Assembly (NCBI GenBank): GCA_937943605.1
Contig: CALEAW010000096.1
Location: 1-52,144, forward strand
Direction of reading: 5' to 3'
DNA from: an uncultured Sutterella sp.
GTDB taxonomy: Bacteria > Pseudomonadota > Gammaproteobacteria > Burkholderiales > Burkholderiaceae_F
Length of the DNA stretch: 52,144 nucleotides
Shown: positions 16,562 through 25,293 of the stretch, one piece after another
Position numbering within the stretch: the stretch's first letter is position 1
How the letters are laid out: every line of letters starts with the position of its first letter
Made by a program: the position numbers and the translations under genes
Notes under the pieces: model-generated
Database searches by the model: none
What the model was told of the DNA's origin: nothing
Seen by the model: only the letters and a program-made list of their open reading frames with translations

Positions 16562-17623
16562 TTAACTGTCCGACCCTTTGTCGGCAATATGAGCATTTTC
16601 AATAAAACAAGCATCGCCGTAACTAAAGAAACGATACTTTTCTTCAACAGCATGCTTGTACGCTTCAAGAATACGTTCACGTCCCGCTAATGCCGAGACG
16701 AGCATCACCAAGGTTGACTTTGGCAAATGGAAATTCGTAATCAGCGCGTCAATGATGCGGAACTGATAGCCCGGCATGATAAATAGACGGGTATCACGAG
16801 CTCCTGCCTCAACGTGACCAAGTCGATCCGCAGCACTTTCAATCGTACGTAACGATGTGGTACCCACTGCAATCACACGACGACCTTCAGCCTTCGCTTG
16901 ATTAATGCGTGCAGCCACGTCTTCAGGCATCGAGAACCACTCTGAGTGCATTTCGTGCTCAGAAAGGTTTTCGACGCGCACTGGTTGGAATGTCCCCGCG
17001 CCCACATGCAATGTCACATATTCAATATCGACGCCCTTTTTGGCCAAACGATCCAAAAGATCCTGCGTGAAATGTAGACCTGCGGTCGGTGCAGCCACAG
17101 CGCCAGGGTGACGCGCATACACGGTTTGATAACGGCTTTCGTCAGATTTTTCTGCGGCGTGCGTAATATAAGGTGGCAACGGCACACGACCAAAGGCTTC
17201 AAGCACCGTCAAGACCGGACGTTCAAACGCCAATTCAAAGAATTGGCCTTGACGACCCGTGACCGTCACAGGCTCTTCACGACCGTCAGCTTCGAAATAA
17301 AGCACCGTACCAGGCTTAGGTGACTTGCTTGCACGCACCATCGAGATGGCAGTGAATTCCCCCGTCACACGTTCGATCAGAGCTTCGACGTTACCTCCGG
17401 TGGCTTTGCGACCCAATAAACGTGCCTTGATCACCTTGGTGTTGTTAGCAATCAATAGGTCACCTGGACGCAAGAAATTTTCGATGTCCGTGAAATGCCC
17501 ATCTTCAATCACGTCCTTCGTAATATGTAAAAGACGCGATGCCGTACGGTTTTCTAACGGGTATTGGGCAATGAGCTCAGGCGGGAGCTCAAAATCAAAA
17601 TCAGATAAATGTTGTTCTGTCAT
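16562..17623 (-). CDS. queA: S-adenosylmethionine:tRNA ribosyltransferase-isomerase QueA
   Basis: Converts preQ1 in tRNA to epoxyqueuosine using the ribosyl part of SAM, the step after Tgt. The 353-residue protein starts with SDFDFELPPELIAQYPLENRTASRLL and contains GDLLIANNTKVIKARL, GAVAAPTAGLHFT, GVDIEYVTLHVGAGTFQPVR and NFHLPKSTLVMLVSA, all family segments. It is the first gene of the minus-strand queA-tgt pair; the gene-free 17624-18041 stretch lies upstream. Confidence 0.98.
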   Translation of the reverse strand: MTEQHLSDFDFELPPELIAQYPLENRTASRLLHITKDVIEDGHFTDIENFLRPGDLLIANNTKVIKARLLGRKATGGNVEALIERVTGEFTAISMVRASKSPKPGTVLYFEADGREEPVTVTGRQGQFFELAFERPVLTVLEAFGRVPLPPYITHAAEKSDESRYQTVYARHPGAVAAPTAGLHFTQDLLDRLAKKGVDIEYVTLHVGAGTFQPVRVENLSEHEMHSEWFSMPEDVAARINQAKAEGRRVIAVGTTSLRTIESAADRLGHVEAGARDTRLFIMPGYQFRIIDALITNFHLPKSTLVMLVSALAGRERILEAYKHAVEEKYRFFSYGDACFIENAHIADKGSDS

Positions 17624-17751
17624 GGCTTTACAGGCCAGTTATAGCGTTTTGAAGAAAGCCGTGATTTTAAACACTTTAGTGATAGGTGTCTCTCGAGACC
17701 ACGCTTTTTTGCATCCTTTTCGCCTCGTTTATTCTTACCACCACCTTAAGT

Positions 17752-17770
17752 AATGAGAATTACTCTCAAT
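17752..17770. promoter_or_regulatory. Candidate Fur box
   Basis: The 15-mer TGAGAATTACTCTCA (17754-17768) is a near-palindrome matching 11 of the 14 defined positions of the 7-1-7 Fur motif TGATAATNATTATCA. It lies about 130 bp upstream of queA and about 55 bp upstream of the -35 of the candidate small-RNA promoter. Iron control is inferred from the motif only. Confidence 0.5.
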
Positions 17771-17825
17771 CTATTGCGCCAAATCAATACCCGAGCAAAT
17801 TAGTCGGAATTAAGCGCTTTTTCGC

Positions 17826-17854
17826 TTGCACACCGTTTAGCCTTCACCTATAGT
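17826..17854 (+). promoter_or_regulatory. Strong sigma-70-type promoter in the queA-pmbA gap
   Basis: TTGCAC (17826-17831) and TATAGT (17849-17854) are spaced by exactly 17 bp. A start site near 17861 is predicted. No protein-coding gene lies downstream on this strand before the terminator at 17988-18027. Confidence 0.6.
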
Positions 17855-17860
17855 GTTTCT

Positions 17861-18027
17861 AACGCAAGACAACACAGTCACTTAAATCACCAAGGGGTCG
17901 GTGAGACTGCCTGACACAGGATTTCTAATCAATTCCAAAAAGTGTCAAAAATGCTTCATCTCCAGCATGGTTGTCTTCGAGTCTCCTAAGGCAGAAGAGT
18001 TTGACAGGGCTCTTCTGCCTTTTCTTT
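17861..18027 (+). ncRNA. Candidate small RNA in an otherwise gene-free region
   Basis: The 418-bp gap 17624-18041 holds no plausible protein gene. A good promoter (17826-17854) and a plus-strand terminator (12-bp stem, 17988-18021) delimit a transcript of about 165 nt that would end just before the convergent pmbA stop. An internal pairing CAGTCAC (17876-17882) with GTGAGACTG (17901-17909, one bulge) supports structure. A 12-codon frame starting ATG at 17951 and ending TAA at 17989 lies against the terminator, but it has no Shine-Dalgarno. It matches no known RNA that I recognise. Confidence 0.5.
17988..18027 (+). terminator. Terminator of the candidate small RNA
   Basis: AAGGCAGAAGAG (17988-17999) pairs perfectly with CTCTTCTGCCTT (18010-18021), loop of 10, followed by TTCTTTC on the plus strand. 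The T-rich tail is on the plus-strand side, so it is not primarily the pmbA terminator. Confidence 0.75.
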
Positions 18028-18041
18028 CTCTGTCGTTCGAC

Positions 18042-19385
18042 TTATTCGCCCGCAAGCATTAAATCAGGCATCAAGATACTGCCACTTCTTCGCACACCAC
18101 TATCGAACGTATCGGCACCGACGGCTTCAATCGTCTTCATCATCGTCAAAATATTCGATGCAATCGTAATCCCCTCTACAGGGTACGCAATCTTGCCATT
18201 CTCGACCCAAAAGCCGGCAGCACCTCTCGAATAATCCCCCGTCACAGGATTTAAGCCTTGACCAATCAATTCAGTCACGAGTAACCCCGTCCCGAGTCGT
18301 TCAAGCATGGCTGATCGTGTATCGCGCTTGGCATCCGTGTCTTCGCTTTGAAGCGTCAAGGTATAAGCGCCGCCCAAATTACCAGTCGTTCGCATGCCGA
18401 GTTTTCTTGCGCTATAGCTTGACAAAAAGAGACCTGCCAAATGTCCTTCTTCTACGATCCAACGTTGCTTTGCAGCACAACCTTCATCATCGAAGACGCC
18501 CGAACCCACGCGTCTAGGTATGTAGGGATTTTCTTCAATCGAAATCGTTCGAGGCAAAATGCTTTCGCCAAGTCGACCCTCTAAACAACTTGCATGACGG
18601 TACCAGGCTCGTCCACTTAAAAGTTCTTCCAGAATATCTAAAAGCCCTACAGCGACAGGTGCGTCAAAAAGCACACGTGCTCGTTGACTCGTTAGCATCC
18701 GAGCACCCAATCGCGCAACACTTCGTTGAGCGGCCTGCCGACCCACGTCAGACGGGCTTTCCATATCCTTAATATGACGAGCTTCTGTCCACCATACATC
18801 TCTTTGCATACCTGAAGCGTCTTCAGCAATCGGAGCACAATCGAGGGTATGACGCGAATAACGGTAGCCCGCACAAAACCCTAACGAATTCGCTAACGTA
18901 AATTCACCAGACGACGTCGAAAAATTCGTGCCGTCTGAATTCACAATACGCTCATCCGTCTGCCAAGCCGCTTCTTCAGCTTCTTGTGCAAGCGCAATCG
19001 CCTCATCGACATCGCCTTCAAATGGATGCCAAAGGTCTAGGTCTCTAAAAGTCTCTTGTAGATCTTCTTCATTAGGTAACCCAGTCGCCTCGTCTTCAGC
19101 AGAAACACGAGCAATATCCACTGCGGCACGCACAGTAGCGTCTAGCGCACGCTCAGATAAATCAGAGGTACTTGCACAACCCTTACGAGAGCCAACCCAA
19201 ACCGTGAGAGACAACACGCGTTCTTCAGTATGCTCAATGGCATCCACTTCGTCCATACGTACTGTGACGCTCAACCCCTTATCATGACTCACTTCAGCAC
19301 TTGCGCTATCAGCACCGAGCGCCTGGGCTCGTTTGACTGTCCATTGTGCTAACGCTTCAGTCGACATCAAGTTTCTTTCAGACAT
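18042..19385 (-). CDS. pmbA: Metalloprotease PmbA/TldE
   Basis: TldE subunit of the TldD-TldE protease, which degrades unfolded or modified peptides (for example microcin B17 maturation and CcdA turnover in Escherichia coli). The 447-residue protein shows the U62-family layout: an N-terminal domain with ASAEVSHDKGLSVTVR and the C-terminal DYSRGAAGFWVENGKIAYPVEGITIASN. The zinc-binding HExxxH belongs to TldD, so its absence here is normal. It is divergent from darP, with overlapping 5' regions, an order common in proteobacteria. Confidence 0.95.
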   Translation of the reverse strand: MSERNLMSTEALAQWTVKRAQALGADSASAEVSHDKGLSVTVRMDEVDAIEHTEERVLSLTVWVGSRKGCASTSDLSERALDATVRAAVDIARVSAEDEATGLPNEEDLQETFRDLDLWHPFEGDVDEAIALAQEAEEAAWQTDERIVNSDGTNFSTSSGEFTLANSLGFCAGYRYSRHTLDCAPIAEDASGMQRDVWWTEARHIKDMESPSDVGRQAAQRSVARLGARMLTSQRARVLFDAPVAVGLLDILEELLSGRAWYRHASCLEGRLGESILPRTISIEENPYIPRRVGSGVFDDEGCAAKQRWIVEEGHLAGLFLSSYSARKLGMRTTGNLGGAYTLTLQSEDTDAKRDTRSAMLERLGTGLLVTELIGQGLNPVTGDYSRGAAGFWVENGKIAYPVEGITIASNILTMMKTIEAVGADTFDSGVRRSGSILMPDLMLAGE

Positions 19386-19483
19386 CCTTTCTTTCCTTCG
19401 ACAATCTGCCTTCTCACGCTCCGTCTGAGGCAGGATCTCGGTATCATAGTGGTTTTAATGACTTTTTTCGCAAGAGCCTTGAC

Positions 19484-20044
19484 ATGCGACAGGAACAGAT
19501 TTACGAAGACGATGATGACGAAGACGTCTACCGCGGCCCGTCCAAATCACAACTCAAGCGCGAACAGCAAGCGCTTCAGGATCTCGGTCGTGAAATGACC
19601 AAACTCGGGGATGATCAATTAAAACGCGTAGGTCTCCCTGAAGACGTATATGTCGAAATCGTCGAATTCCGCCGTATGCGTAGCTTTGGTGCACAACGTC
19701 GACAGTTGCAACTGATCGGCAAGAAAATGCGTGACATGGATGCAGCAGCTGTGCGCGAAGCCATCGACCGCGCGACGGGTGAATCTCGCGCCGCAGTCGC
19801 CCTCTTACACCGTTGCGAAACCCTGCGTGATCAGATGATCGCTGGCGACGAAGCGCTTACGAAGTTCATTAACGAACATCCTGAAGCCGATATTCCACGC
19901 TTACGTACGCTCGTTCGCGCCGCACGCAAAGAACGTGAATTGCAAAAAGCACCGAAGAGCGCGCGTGAACTCTATCGCTATCTTCATGATTTGCTTGAAG
20001 AGCCGCTGAGCCTTTTTGCAGAAGACGAAGACGCTGAAGAATAA
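19484..20044 (+). CDS. darP: Ribosome biogenesis protein DarP (YjgA, DUF615)
   Basis: Late 50S-subunit assembly factor. The 186-residue protein starts with an acidic stretch EDDDDEDVYRGPSKSQLKRE and contains the DUF615 helical core (KKMRDMDAAAVREAIDRATG and RLRTLVRAARKERELQKAPKSARELYRYL). ATG 19484 begins the conserved part; the open frame extends upstream to 19346, but that stretch is antisense to the start of pmbA and is not conserved-looking. It lies 26 bp before the Mog fusion gene. Confidence 0.93.
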   Translation: MRQEQIYEDDDDEDVYRGPSKSQLKREQQALQDLGREMTKLGDDQLKRVGLPEDVYVEIVEFRRMRSFGAQRRQLQLIGKKMRDMDAAAVREAIDRATGESRAAVALLHRCETLRDQMIAGDEALTKFINEHPEADIPRLRTLVRAARKERELQKAPKSARELYRYLHDLLEEPLSLFAEDEDAEE

Positions 20045-20070
20045 ACGTTGATTTTTTGAGAAGCACTCCG

Positions 20071-21423
20071 ATGAAACCGCCGCGTAAAACAGACAATGAA
20101 TTGATTCTTGGTTTGGTCTCGATTTCTGATCGAGCCAGTAAAGGCATCTACGACGACCGTGGCATTCCTGAGCTTGAAGCCTGGTGTCGCAAAACGATCA
20201 CGACACCCTTGACCGTCCACCGTCGTTTGATTCCTGACGAACGCTTTGAAATTGAAAAGACTTTACGAGAACTCGTGGATATCATCGGGTGCGATCTCAT
20301 TTTGACAACGGGGGGCACTGGTCCATCACGTCGTGACGTGACACCAGAAGCCACGCTAGCGGTGGCCACCCGAGAAATGCCGGGCTTTGGTGAGCAAATG
20401 CGCGCAATTTCTGGCCACTTCGTACCCACTGCAATTTTGTCCCGTCAGGTTGCCGTGCTTCGCGAGACACCCGACCACGCCGCACTTATTATTAATTTGC
20501 CCGGCCAGCCTAAAGCCATTGCTGAAACCCTTGAAGGCCTCAAAGACGAGACAGGTAAATCGATTGTCAACGGTATTTTTGCGGCAGTCCCATACTGTAT
20601 CGACTTGATTGGCGGCCCTTACATCGAAACCGACGAATCGATCGTCAAGGCCTTCCGCCCCAAGAGCGCACGTAAGCCTCAGGCCGAAGCACCAAAAGAA
20701 ACACCAAAGTCTGAAGCACCTACCACACCCAAGATGCCTAGCGTCACTCCCTTTGACCCTAAGGATATCTTGATGATCACACCGCGTCGCGCACAAACGC
20801 CGCCGGAAGCGGTGGTCATTTGGCTTCACGGTATGGGGGTTGATAACACAGACTTCGCACCGTTCCCTGACGAGATTCTTGACTTTGGCGGCCCTGTCTG
20901 TCGCTTTATGTTGCCTAACGCGCCCGTTCGCGAAATCTCCGCGCATCCGGGTTATCCGCTGCGCGCTTGGTACGATGTGCGTTCAGACAAAATTGACGAC
21001 AACGAGGATCGCCTAGGTATTCGTGAAACTGCTGCTAAGATCCATTTACTGATCAAAGAAGTCGAAAAAGCAGGCATCCCACGCAATCGCATTTTCTTAG
21101 GCGGCTTCTCTCAAGGCGCTGCCTCCGCGCTTTATGCAGGCTTACGTGAAGAAGAACCCATTGCTGGGATCATCGCTCTCTCTGGATACTTACCGCTCGC
21201 AGGGAGCCTCTTTGCTGAAATCACTGATGCAGGCCGTCAAACCCCTGTCTTTATGGCGCACGGTCTCTTTGACTCCGTGATCTCGCCCTTGACAGCACAA
21301 CGTAGTGCACAAGTGATTAAAGAGCTCAACCCTGCCTTCCGTTGGTATCCGTTCGACATGGATCACGAAATTTGCCAAGAGGAATTAGCCTCGCTCTCGC
21401 AATTCATTCGAGCTCAGCTTTAA
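20071..21423 (+). CDS. Fusion: molybdopterin adenylyltransferase (Mog) + phospholipase/carboxylesterase
   Basis: A single 450-residue frame with two enzymes. Residues 1-195 are a MoaB/Mog domain (GLVSISDRAS at 14-23, LTTGGTGPSRRDVTPEAT at 78-95), which activates molybdopterin by adenylation before molybdenum insertion. A Pro/Ala/Lys linker (about 196-225) leads to an alpha/beta hydrolase of the phospholipase/carboxylesterase (PF02230) family: LHGMG at 252-256, nucleophile S347 in GGFSQGA, D401 in HGLFDSVI and H432 in DMDHEIC. Both catalytic sets look intact. ATG 20071 follows a GAGAAG; a TTG lies five codons upstream. Mog after darP is a usual betaproteobacterial order; the esterase tail is not. 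Confidence 0.9.
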   Translation: MKPPRKTDNELILGLVSISDRASKGIYDDRGIPELEAWCRKTITTPLTVHRRLIPDERFEIEKTLRELVDIIGCDLILTTGGTGPSRRDVTPEATLAVATREMPGFGEQMRAISGHFVPTAILSRQVAVLRETPDHAALIINLPGQPKAIAETLEGLKDETGKSIVNGIFAAVPYCIDLIGGPYIETDESIVKAFRPKSARKPQAEAPKETPKSEAPTTPKMPSVTPFDPKDILMITPRRAQTPPEAVVIWLHGMGVDNTDFAPFPDEILDFGGPVCRFMLPNAPVREISAHPGYPLRAWYDVRSDKIDDNEDRLGIRETAAKIHLLIKEVEKAGIPRNRIFLGGFSQGAASALYAGLREEEPIAGIIALSGYLPLAGSLFAEITDAGRQTPVFMAHGLFDSVISPLTAQRSAQVIKELNPAFRWYPFDMDHEICQEELASLSQFIRAQL

Positions 21424-21428
21424 AAATC

Positions 21429-21466
21429 AAAGGGATGTTGGATCAGCCAGCATCCCTTTCTTTATT
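21429..21466 (+). terminator. Terminator after the Mog-esterase gene
   Basis: AAAGGGATG (21429-21437) pairs with CATCCCTTT (21451-21459), with an inner TGG/CCA extension, followed by CTTTATT. Confidence 0.8.
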
Positions 21467-21582
21467 GAAGCGTCAACCTCTCACGAGCACGCCTCGATAC
21501 GACCACCTGAAATCAAAATCTTAAAAGCGGCATTTTAGATAACAAAAAAGCCGGCAACCTTCAACAGGTTCCGACTTCTTGA

Positions 21583-21668
21583 TGGTCCCCGGGGAGAGAC
21601 TCGAACTCTCATGGCTGTTAACCGGCGGATTTTGAATCCGCTGCGTCTACCATTCCGCCACCCGGGGA
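21583..21668 (-). tRNA. tRNA-Leu (anticodon CAA)
   Basis: The acceptor stem TCCCCGG pairs with CCGGGGA followed by an encoded CCA. The anticodon arm is GCGGA-TTCAAAA-TCCGC, giving CAA at positions 34-36. A long variable arm and the GTTCGAGTC T-loop are present, as expected for the class II leucine tRNA. Total length is 86 nt including CCA. Confidence 0.97.
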
Positions 21669-21692
21669 CTGTTTCCCTTACGGAGAAGAGAA

Positions 21693-22202
21693 TTATGCCA
21701 TACTTTTTGAAGAAAGTGTGAAAATTTTTTGGTCAGGATGCATTTTTTTTACTTTTTTGATCGTTTCTTCGATCGACTGGCCATTTTTCATCTGCCAATC
21801 AGGGCAAATATCAGCTAACGGCACCAAAACAAAGAGGCGTTCATGCATCCGAGGATGTGGCAACGTCAACACTGGGTCGTCCGAGATCACCCCTTCATAG
21901 TCAATCACATCTAAATCCAACGTACGTGGCGCATTGATCACCCCTTGAGGACGCACGCGCCCATGGGCAAGCTCAATGTTTTGGCAAACCTTTAACAAGG
22001 CCATGGGCGTCAGCATCGTTTCCACCAACGCCACGGCATTCACATAATCGGGTCCAGACGACTCGACAGGACTTGTTGTGTAAAAAGGACTAACGGACTT
22101 CACAGCGATACCGTCAGTCCCTTCTAAATCAACAACAGCAGCCTTCAAGGCTTCGACAGGGTCACCTAGATTCGCGCCAAGCGCAATGATTGCATTAGGC
22201 AT
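21693..22202 (-). CDS. folK: 2-amino-4-hydroxy-6-hydroxymethyldihydropteridine pyrophosphokinase FolK
   Basis: Pyrophosphorylates 6-hydroxymethyl-dihydropterin in folate synthesis. The 169-residue protein begins MPNAIIALGANLGDP and includes SPFYTTSPVESSGPDYVNAVA, ELAHGRVR, PRTLDLDVIDYEG and LPHPRMHERLFVLVPLADI, all of which are FolK motifs. ATG 22202 overlaps the pcnB stop by 8 nt, as is common for this pair. The open frame runs 54 codons further upstream inside pcnB, but that part is not FolK-like. Confidence 0.96.
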   Translation of the reverse strand: MPNAIIALGANLGDPVEALKAAVVDLEGTDGIAVKSVSPFYTTSPVESSGPDYVNAVALVETMLTPMALLKVCQNIELAHGRVRPQGVINAPRTLDLDVIDYEGVISDDPVLTLPHPRMHERLFVLVPLADICPDWQMKNGQSIEETIKKVKKMHPDQKIFTLSSKSMA

Positions 22203-23622
22203 CGGGCTGGCGCTCCTGACGACGGCGACGAGAATAATGATGTCGGCAACGATGGCGAGATGAGCGATGTCCTTCTTCATCGCCATCTTTTGGAGCACCC
22301 GACTTACGACGATGCGCACGAGCCGCATCACCTGTCTGGCGCGCTTCGCGCTGCGCCTGAGCAATCATGGCAGCACGCGTTGCTTCGTCACTCTTTGAGA
22401 ACGTATCCCACCACGTCACATGTTCGGTGGGTACGTGTCCCAACAAAGAACGCAACAACATAAAGTCATAGGCGGCACGATAACGCGGATGAGACACCAA
22501 GGCATAGGCCACTTTACCCGTACGACGTTCAAAGCGAGCTTGTAGCATCCAAAGGTCGTGAATGTCAGCCTGATAACGACGTTGAATATTGAGCTGTTGA
22601 CATTGCGTCGCTAAGACTTCGACGCACGCTGCGTGCAAAGCCTGCATACGACGCATGCCTTTTTCTTCGTTGTAAGTCCAACGCTTCACAACCTGCGGCC
22701 ACAAAAGCGTACCAAACAAGAAGGACGGCGAAATCTTTTTACCAACCGCAATACGTTCATCGGTGCGCTTTAGGGCAAGCATTAAGAATTCTTCACCATC
22801 AGGCTCAGAGACGATGACATCTAACATCGGCAAGAGCGCACGATGTAAGCCCTCTTCTCGCAACTTGTCCATGCAGGCCACTGCATGACCGCACGTCAAA
22901 AGCTTCAAGATCTCGTCAACCAAACGAGCTGCTGGAACATTCTCCAAAAGACGTGCCATTTTAGGAATGGGGCTTTCGGTAGCGGGTTCAATTTGAAACC
23001 CAAGCTTGGCCGCAATACGTACAGCACGCATCATGCGTACAGGATCCTCACGATAGCGAGTCGCAGGTTCACCAATCATGCGTAGGCGCTTGGCCTCTAA
23101 ATCCTCGTAGCCATTGTGATAGTCCAGAAGCGTTTGGGTCTGCGGGTCATAGTAAAGCGCATTGACCGTAAAATCTCTTCGCGCTGCATCTTCCCACATT
23201 TCACCAAAAACATTATCGGAGACCACGCGCCCCGTCGCATCTTTACGCTGGCCTGAGCCTTCTAATGCACGGAAGGTGGAACACTCAATAATTTCGCGGC
23301 CAAAGATGACATGCACCAATTGAAAGCGACGGCCAATAATCACTGCACGACGTTGGCAACGCTTCACTTGTTCTGGCGTTGCGTTGGTCGCCACGTCAAA
23401 ATCTTTAGGCGTCACACCTAAGAGCAAATCACGTACAGCGCCACCGACAATATAGGCTTCATATCCACGGCGCTTAAGGGCTTCACAAGTGGCTCGTGCT
23501 TCCACCGACACCAAAGCCGGATCGATGCCATGCTCTTCGGGCATAATCACGCGGGGTGTTTTAACGATAGCGGAACGGGTTGTAAACATATCTCTCACCC
23601 GATTGACAAAACGGTCAAACAT
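22195..23622 (-). CDS. pcnB: Poly(A) polymerase I PcnB
   Basis: Adds poly(A) tails to RNA 3' ends and so promotes decay. The 475-residue class-II nucleotidyltransferase has YIVGGAVRDLLLGVTPKDFDVATNATPEQV near residues 56-85 with the catalytic Asp pair in DFDVAT, then RRDFTVNALYYDP and EDPVRMMRAVRIAAKLGF. PcnB, rather than CCA-adding enzyme, fits the N-terminal extension and the basic, Arg-rich C-terminal tail. It overlaps the upstream HAD gene by 8 nt and folK by 8 nt, a tightly coupled cluster. Confidence 0.95.
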   Translation of the reverse strand: MFDRFVNRVRDMFTTRSAIVKTPRVIMPEEHGIDPALVSVEARATCEALKRRGYEAYIVGGAVRDLLLGVTPKDFDVATNATPEQVKRCQRRAVIIGRRFQLVHVIFGREIIECSTFRALEGSGQRKDATGRVVSDNVFGEMWEDAARRDFTVNALYYDPQTQTLLDYHNGYEDLEAKRLRMIGEPATRYREDPVRMMRAVRIAAKLGFQIEPATESPIPKMARLLENVPAARLVDEILKLLTCGHAVACMDKLREEGLHRALLPMLDVIVSEPDGEEFLMLALKRTDERIAVGKKISPSFLFGTLLWPQVVKRWTYNEEKGMRRMQALHAACVEVLATQCQQLNIQRRYQADIHDLWMLQARFERRTGKVAYALVSHPRYRAAYDFMLLRSLLGHVPTEHVTWWDTFSKSDEATRAAMIAQAQREARQTGDAARAHRRKSGAPKDGDEEGHRSSRHRCRHHYSRRRRQERQPDA

Positions 23623-24316
23623 CTTGAGCCTTTACCTTTTTGAAAATTTCCATGATTTGCCAACCCTGCTTCAAAGCTTCTTGTCGTAATTGAGGATCAG
23701 GATTTACCGCAAATGCTCGCCCGTGTTGCGACGCATAACGTAAGAGAGGCACGTCATTAATCGAGTCGCTATAAGCCTCTAATGCCATAACGCCCTCTTG
23801 CTGCTCTTCGAGTTGCTCACGCAAAAAAGCTTCTACCAAGATGCGCTTACCGTCCTGATAAGAATGCGATCCCACCACTCGACCCGTGAATTCGCCAGCT
23901 TCGTTTTCTTCAGGCAACGCGCCGACAACATGGTGAATGCCAAAGAGCGGTGCAATGGCACGGGTTACAAACTGGTGCGTACCCGACGCTAAAACCGGTT
24001 CAAAGCCTGCGCGACGACGGTCTTCAACCAAATCCATCGCCGCTTTCGGAATATAGGGACGAATTTTATGTTCAACAAACGCGTCGCGCCACACTTCTAA
24101 ATCACGTCGACGACAGTGCGCTAATAACCCCATTTGAAAACCCATGAAGGCATCCACATCAAAGTCACCTCGATGGTAGGCGTCTGCATAGGCTTGAATC
24201 TGCGCGTCCATTTGCTCGACATTTAAACCTGCCGCCCTCACAAGCCAACGACTCCAGCCGTCGCCACTATCCACTGGCAACAAAGTATGGTCTAGGTCGA
24301 AAATCGCAAATTTCAT
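23615..24316 (-). CDS. HAD superfamily subfamily IB hydrolase (SerB-like)
   Basis: The 233-residue phosphatase-type protein has the nucleophile motif FDLDHTLL (D7 and D9), LASGTHQF as motif II, Lys in DGKR and AYSDSINDVPLL as motif IV. It belongs to the HAD-IB group that contains phosphoserine phosphatase. In betaproteobacteria a gene of this type regularly sits between hda and pcnB, as here. Substrate is not known. Its stop overlaps the pcnB start. Confidence 0.9.
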   Translation of the reverse strand: MKFAIFDLDHTLLPVDSGDGWSRWLVRAAGLNVEQMDAQIQAYADAYHRGDFDVDAFMGFQMGLLAHCRRRDLEVWRDAFVEHKIRPYIPKAAMDLVEDRRRAGFEPVLASGTHQFVTRAIAPLFGIHHVVGALPEENEAGEFTGRVVGSHSYQDGKRILVEAFLREQLEEQQEGVMALEAYSDSINDVPLLRYASQHGRAFAVNPDPQLRQEALKQGWQIMEIFKKVKAQDV

Positions 24317-24340
24317 ATTGATAGCAAGAACGAAAAGAAA

Positions 24341-25015
24341 TCACTCTTCCTCAGGCTTGAGGAGTTCAATCGACAAATTCTGTGTCGCTTCACGAACAAG
24401 CGGCAATGTAATCTTACGTTGGCGCATTAAGGCCAAACGGTCGGCCTCATCGAGCACCAAAATCATGCTGCGCATATCTCGCGGCAGATATTGTCCCATC
24501 CATTGCAAGGCATCAAGCGGCAACTCAATCCCACGCAAACCTGCACGGCGATCAATTTCGGCGATACGCTCGTCATCGTTTAAGGGATGAATGGTATAGC
24601 AAAGCCCCCAACCTAGGCGACTACGCACCACTTCTGGCAACGGCAATTGAGCAGGTGGCACGCGACCAGCACAAATCAGATGCATGCCAGGCGTACAGCG
24701 AACAGCATTTTGTAACGCTAACAACTGTAACGTCCAACCAGGATCCAACTCGTCAACATCATCCACGACATAGATTTTCACGTTCGGATCGAACATCGGA
24801 ACACGAAATCGTTGATGAGGGACCAAACAACGAAGAAGATGCGTAAGCCCAGATCCCTTTGGCCCATGAAGATAGACGAAAGTTGGACCGCCACCTTCAG
24901 CAATCTTACGAAGCGTGCTGACAGCTTCCCCGTTCACGCCGACAACAAAATTCTCAAACGTTGGCGCCTCTTGGTTCTCTAGTTGCAACAGGAACTGATC
25001 AGTATCTTCACACAT
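24341..25015 (-). CDS. hda: DnaA regulatory inactivator Hda
   Basis: DnaA-like AAA+ protein that works with the sliding clamp to stimulate DnaA-ATP hydrolysis and prevent over-initiation. An N-terminal QFLLQLE resembles a clamp-binding box (about residues 7-13). The Walker A region HGPKGSGLTHLL has Leu in place of Lys, a degeneracy often seen in Hda proteins. Walker B is VYVVDDVDEL-like (IYVVDDVDEL), and the sensor-1 region RSRLGWGL follows. Length 224 is typical. It is divergent from purM, the usual arrangement. Confidence 0.92.
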   Translation of the reverse strand: MCEDTDQFLLQLENQEAPTFENFVVGVNGEAVSTLRKIAEGGGPTFVYLHGPKGSGLTHLLRCLVPHQRFRVPMFDPNVKIYVVDDVDELDPGWTLQLLALQNAVRCTPGMHLICAGRVPPAQLPLPEVVRSRLGWGLCYTIHPLNDDERIAEIDRRAGLRGIELPLDALQWMGQYLPRDMRSMILVLDEADRLALMRQRKITLPLVREATQNLSIELLKPEEE

Positions 25016-25293
25016 AAGTCTTTTTTAAAGGAAATCTGAGCGCATGATGCGCACACGTTCAGAACTTAGGAGTTTACCTCGAAATCGCTCAAGTCGTCCT
25101 CTTTGATTTCCTCTCAAAACGCACACGACCGCATGAAACCCAAAAAAGTCTCACTTAAGGGTCAACCCACATGGGTGCTTTGGCTTATACTTTCGCCAAA
25201 CTCTTTTAGGTAACCCGTTCCTAGATATCCCCTGAGTCCCATCAAGATTTCGGTCGGCATATCTACGGACCCTCTTCACATTGAGATCTTTCC

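Noticed and set aside
22203..22364. N-terminal extension of folK inside pcnB
   Set aside because: The 54 extra codons are the pcnB Arg-rich tail read in another frame and are not FolK-like; the overlap start at 22202 fits the family.
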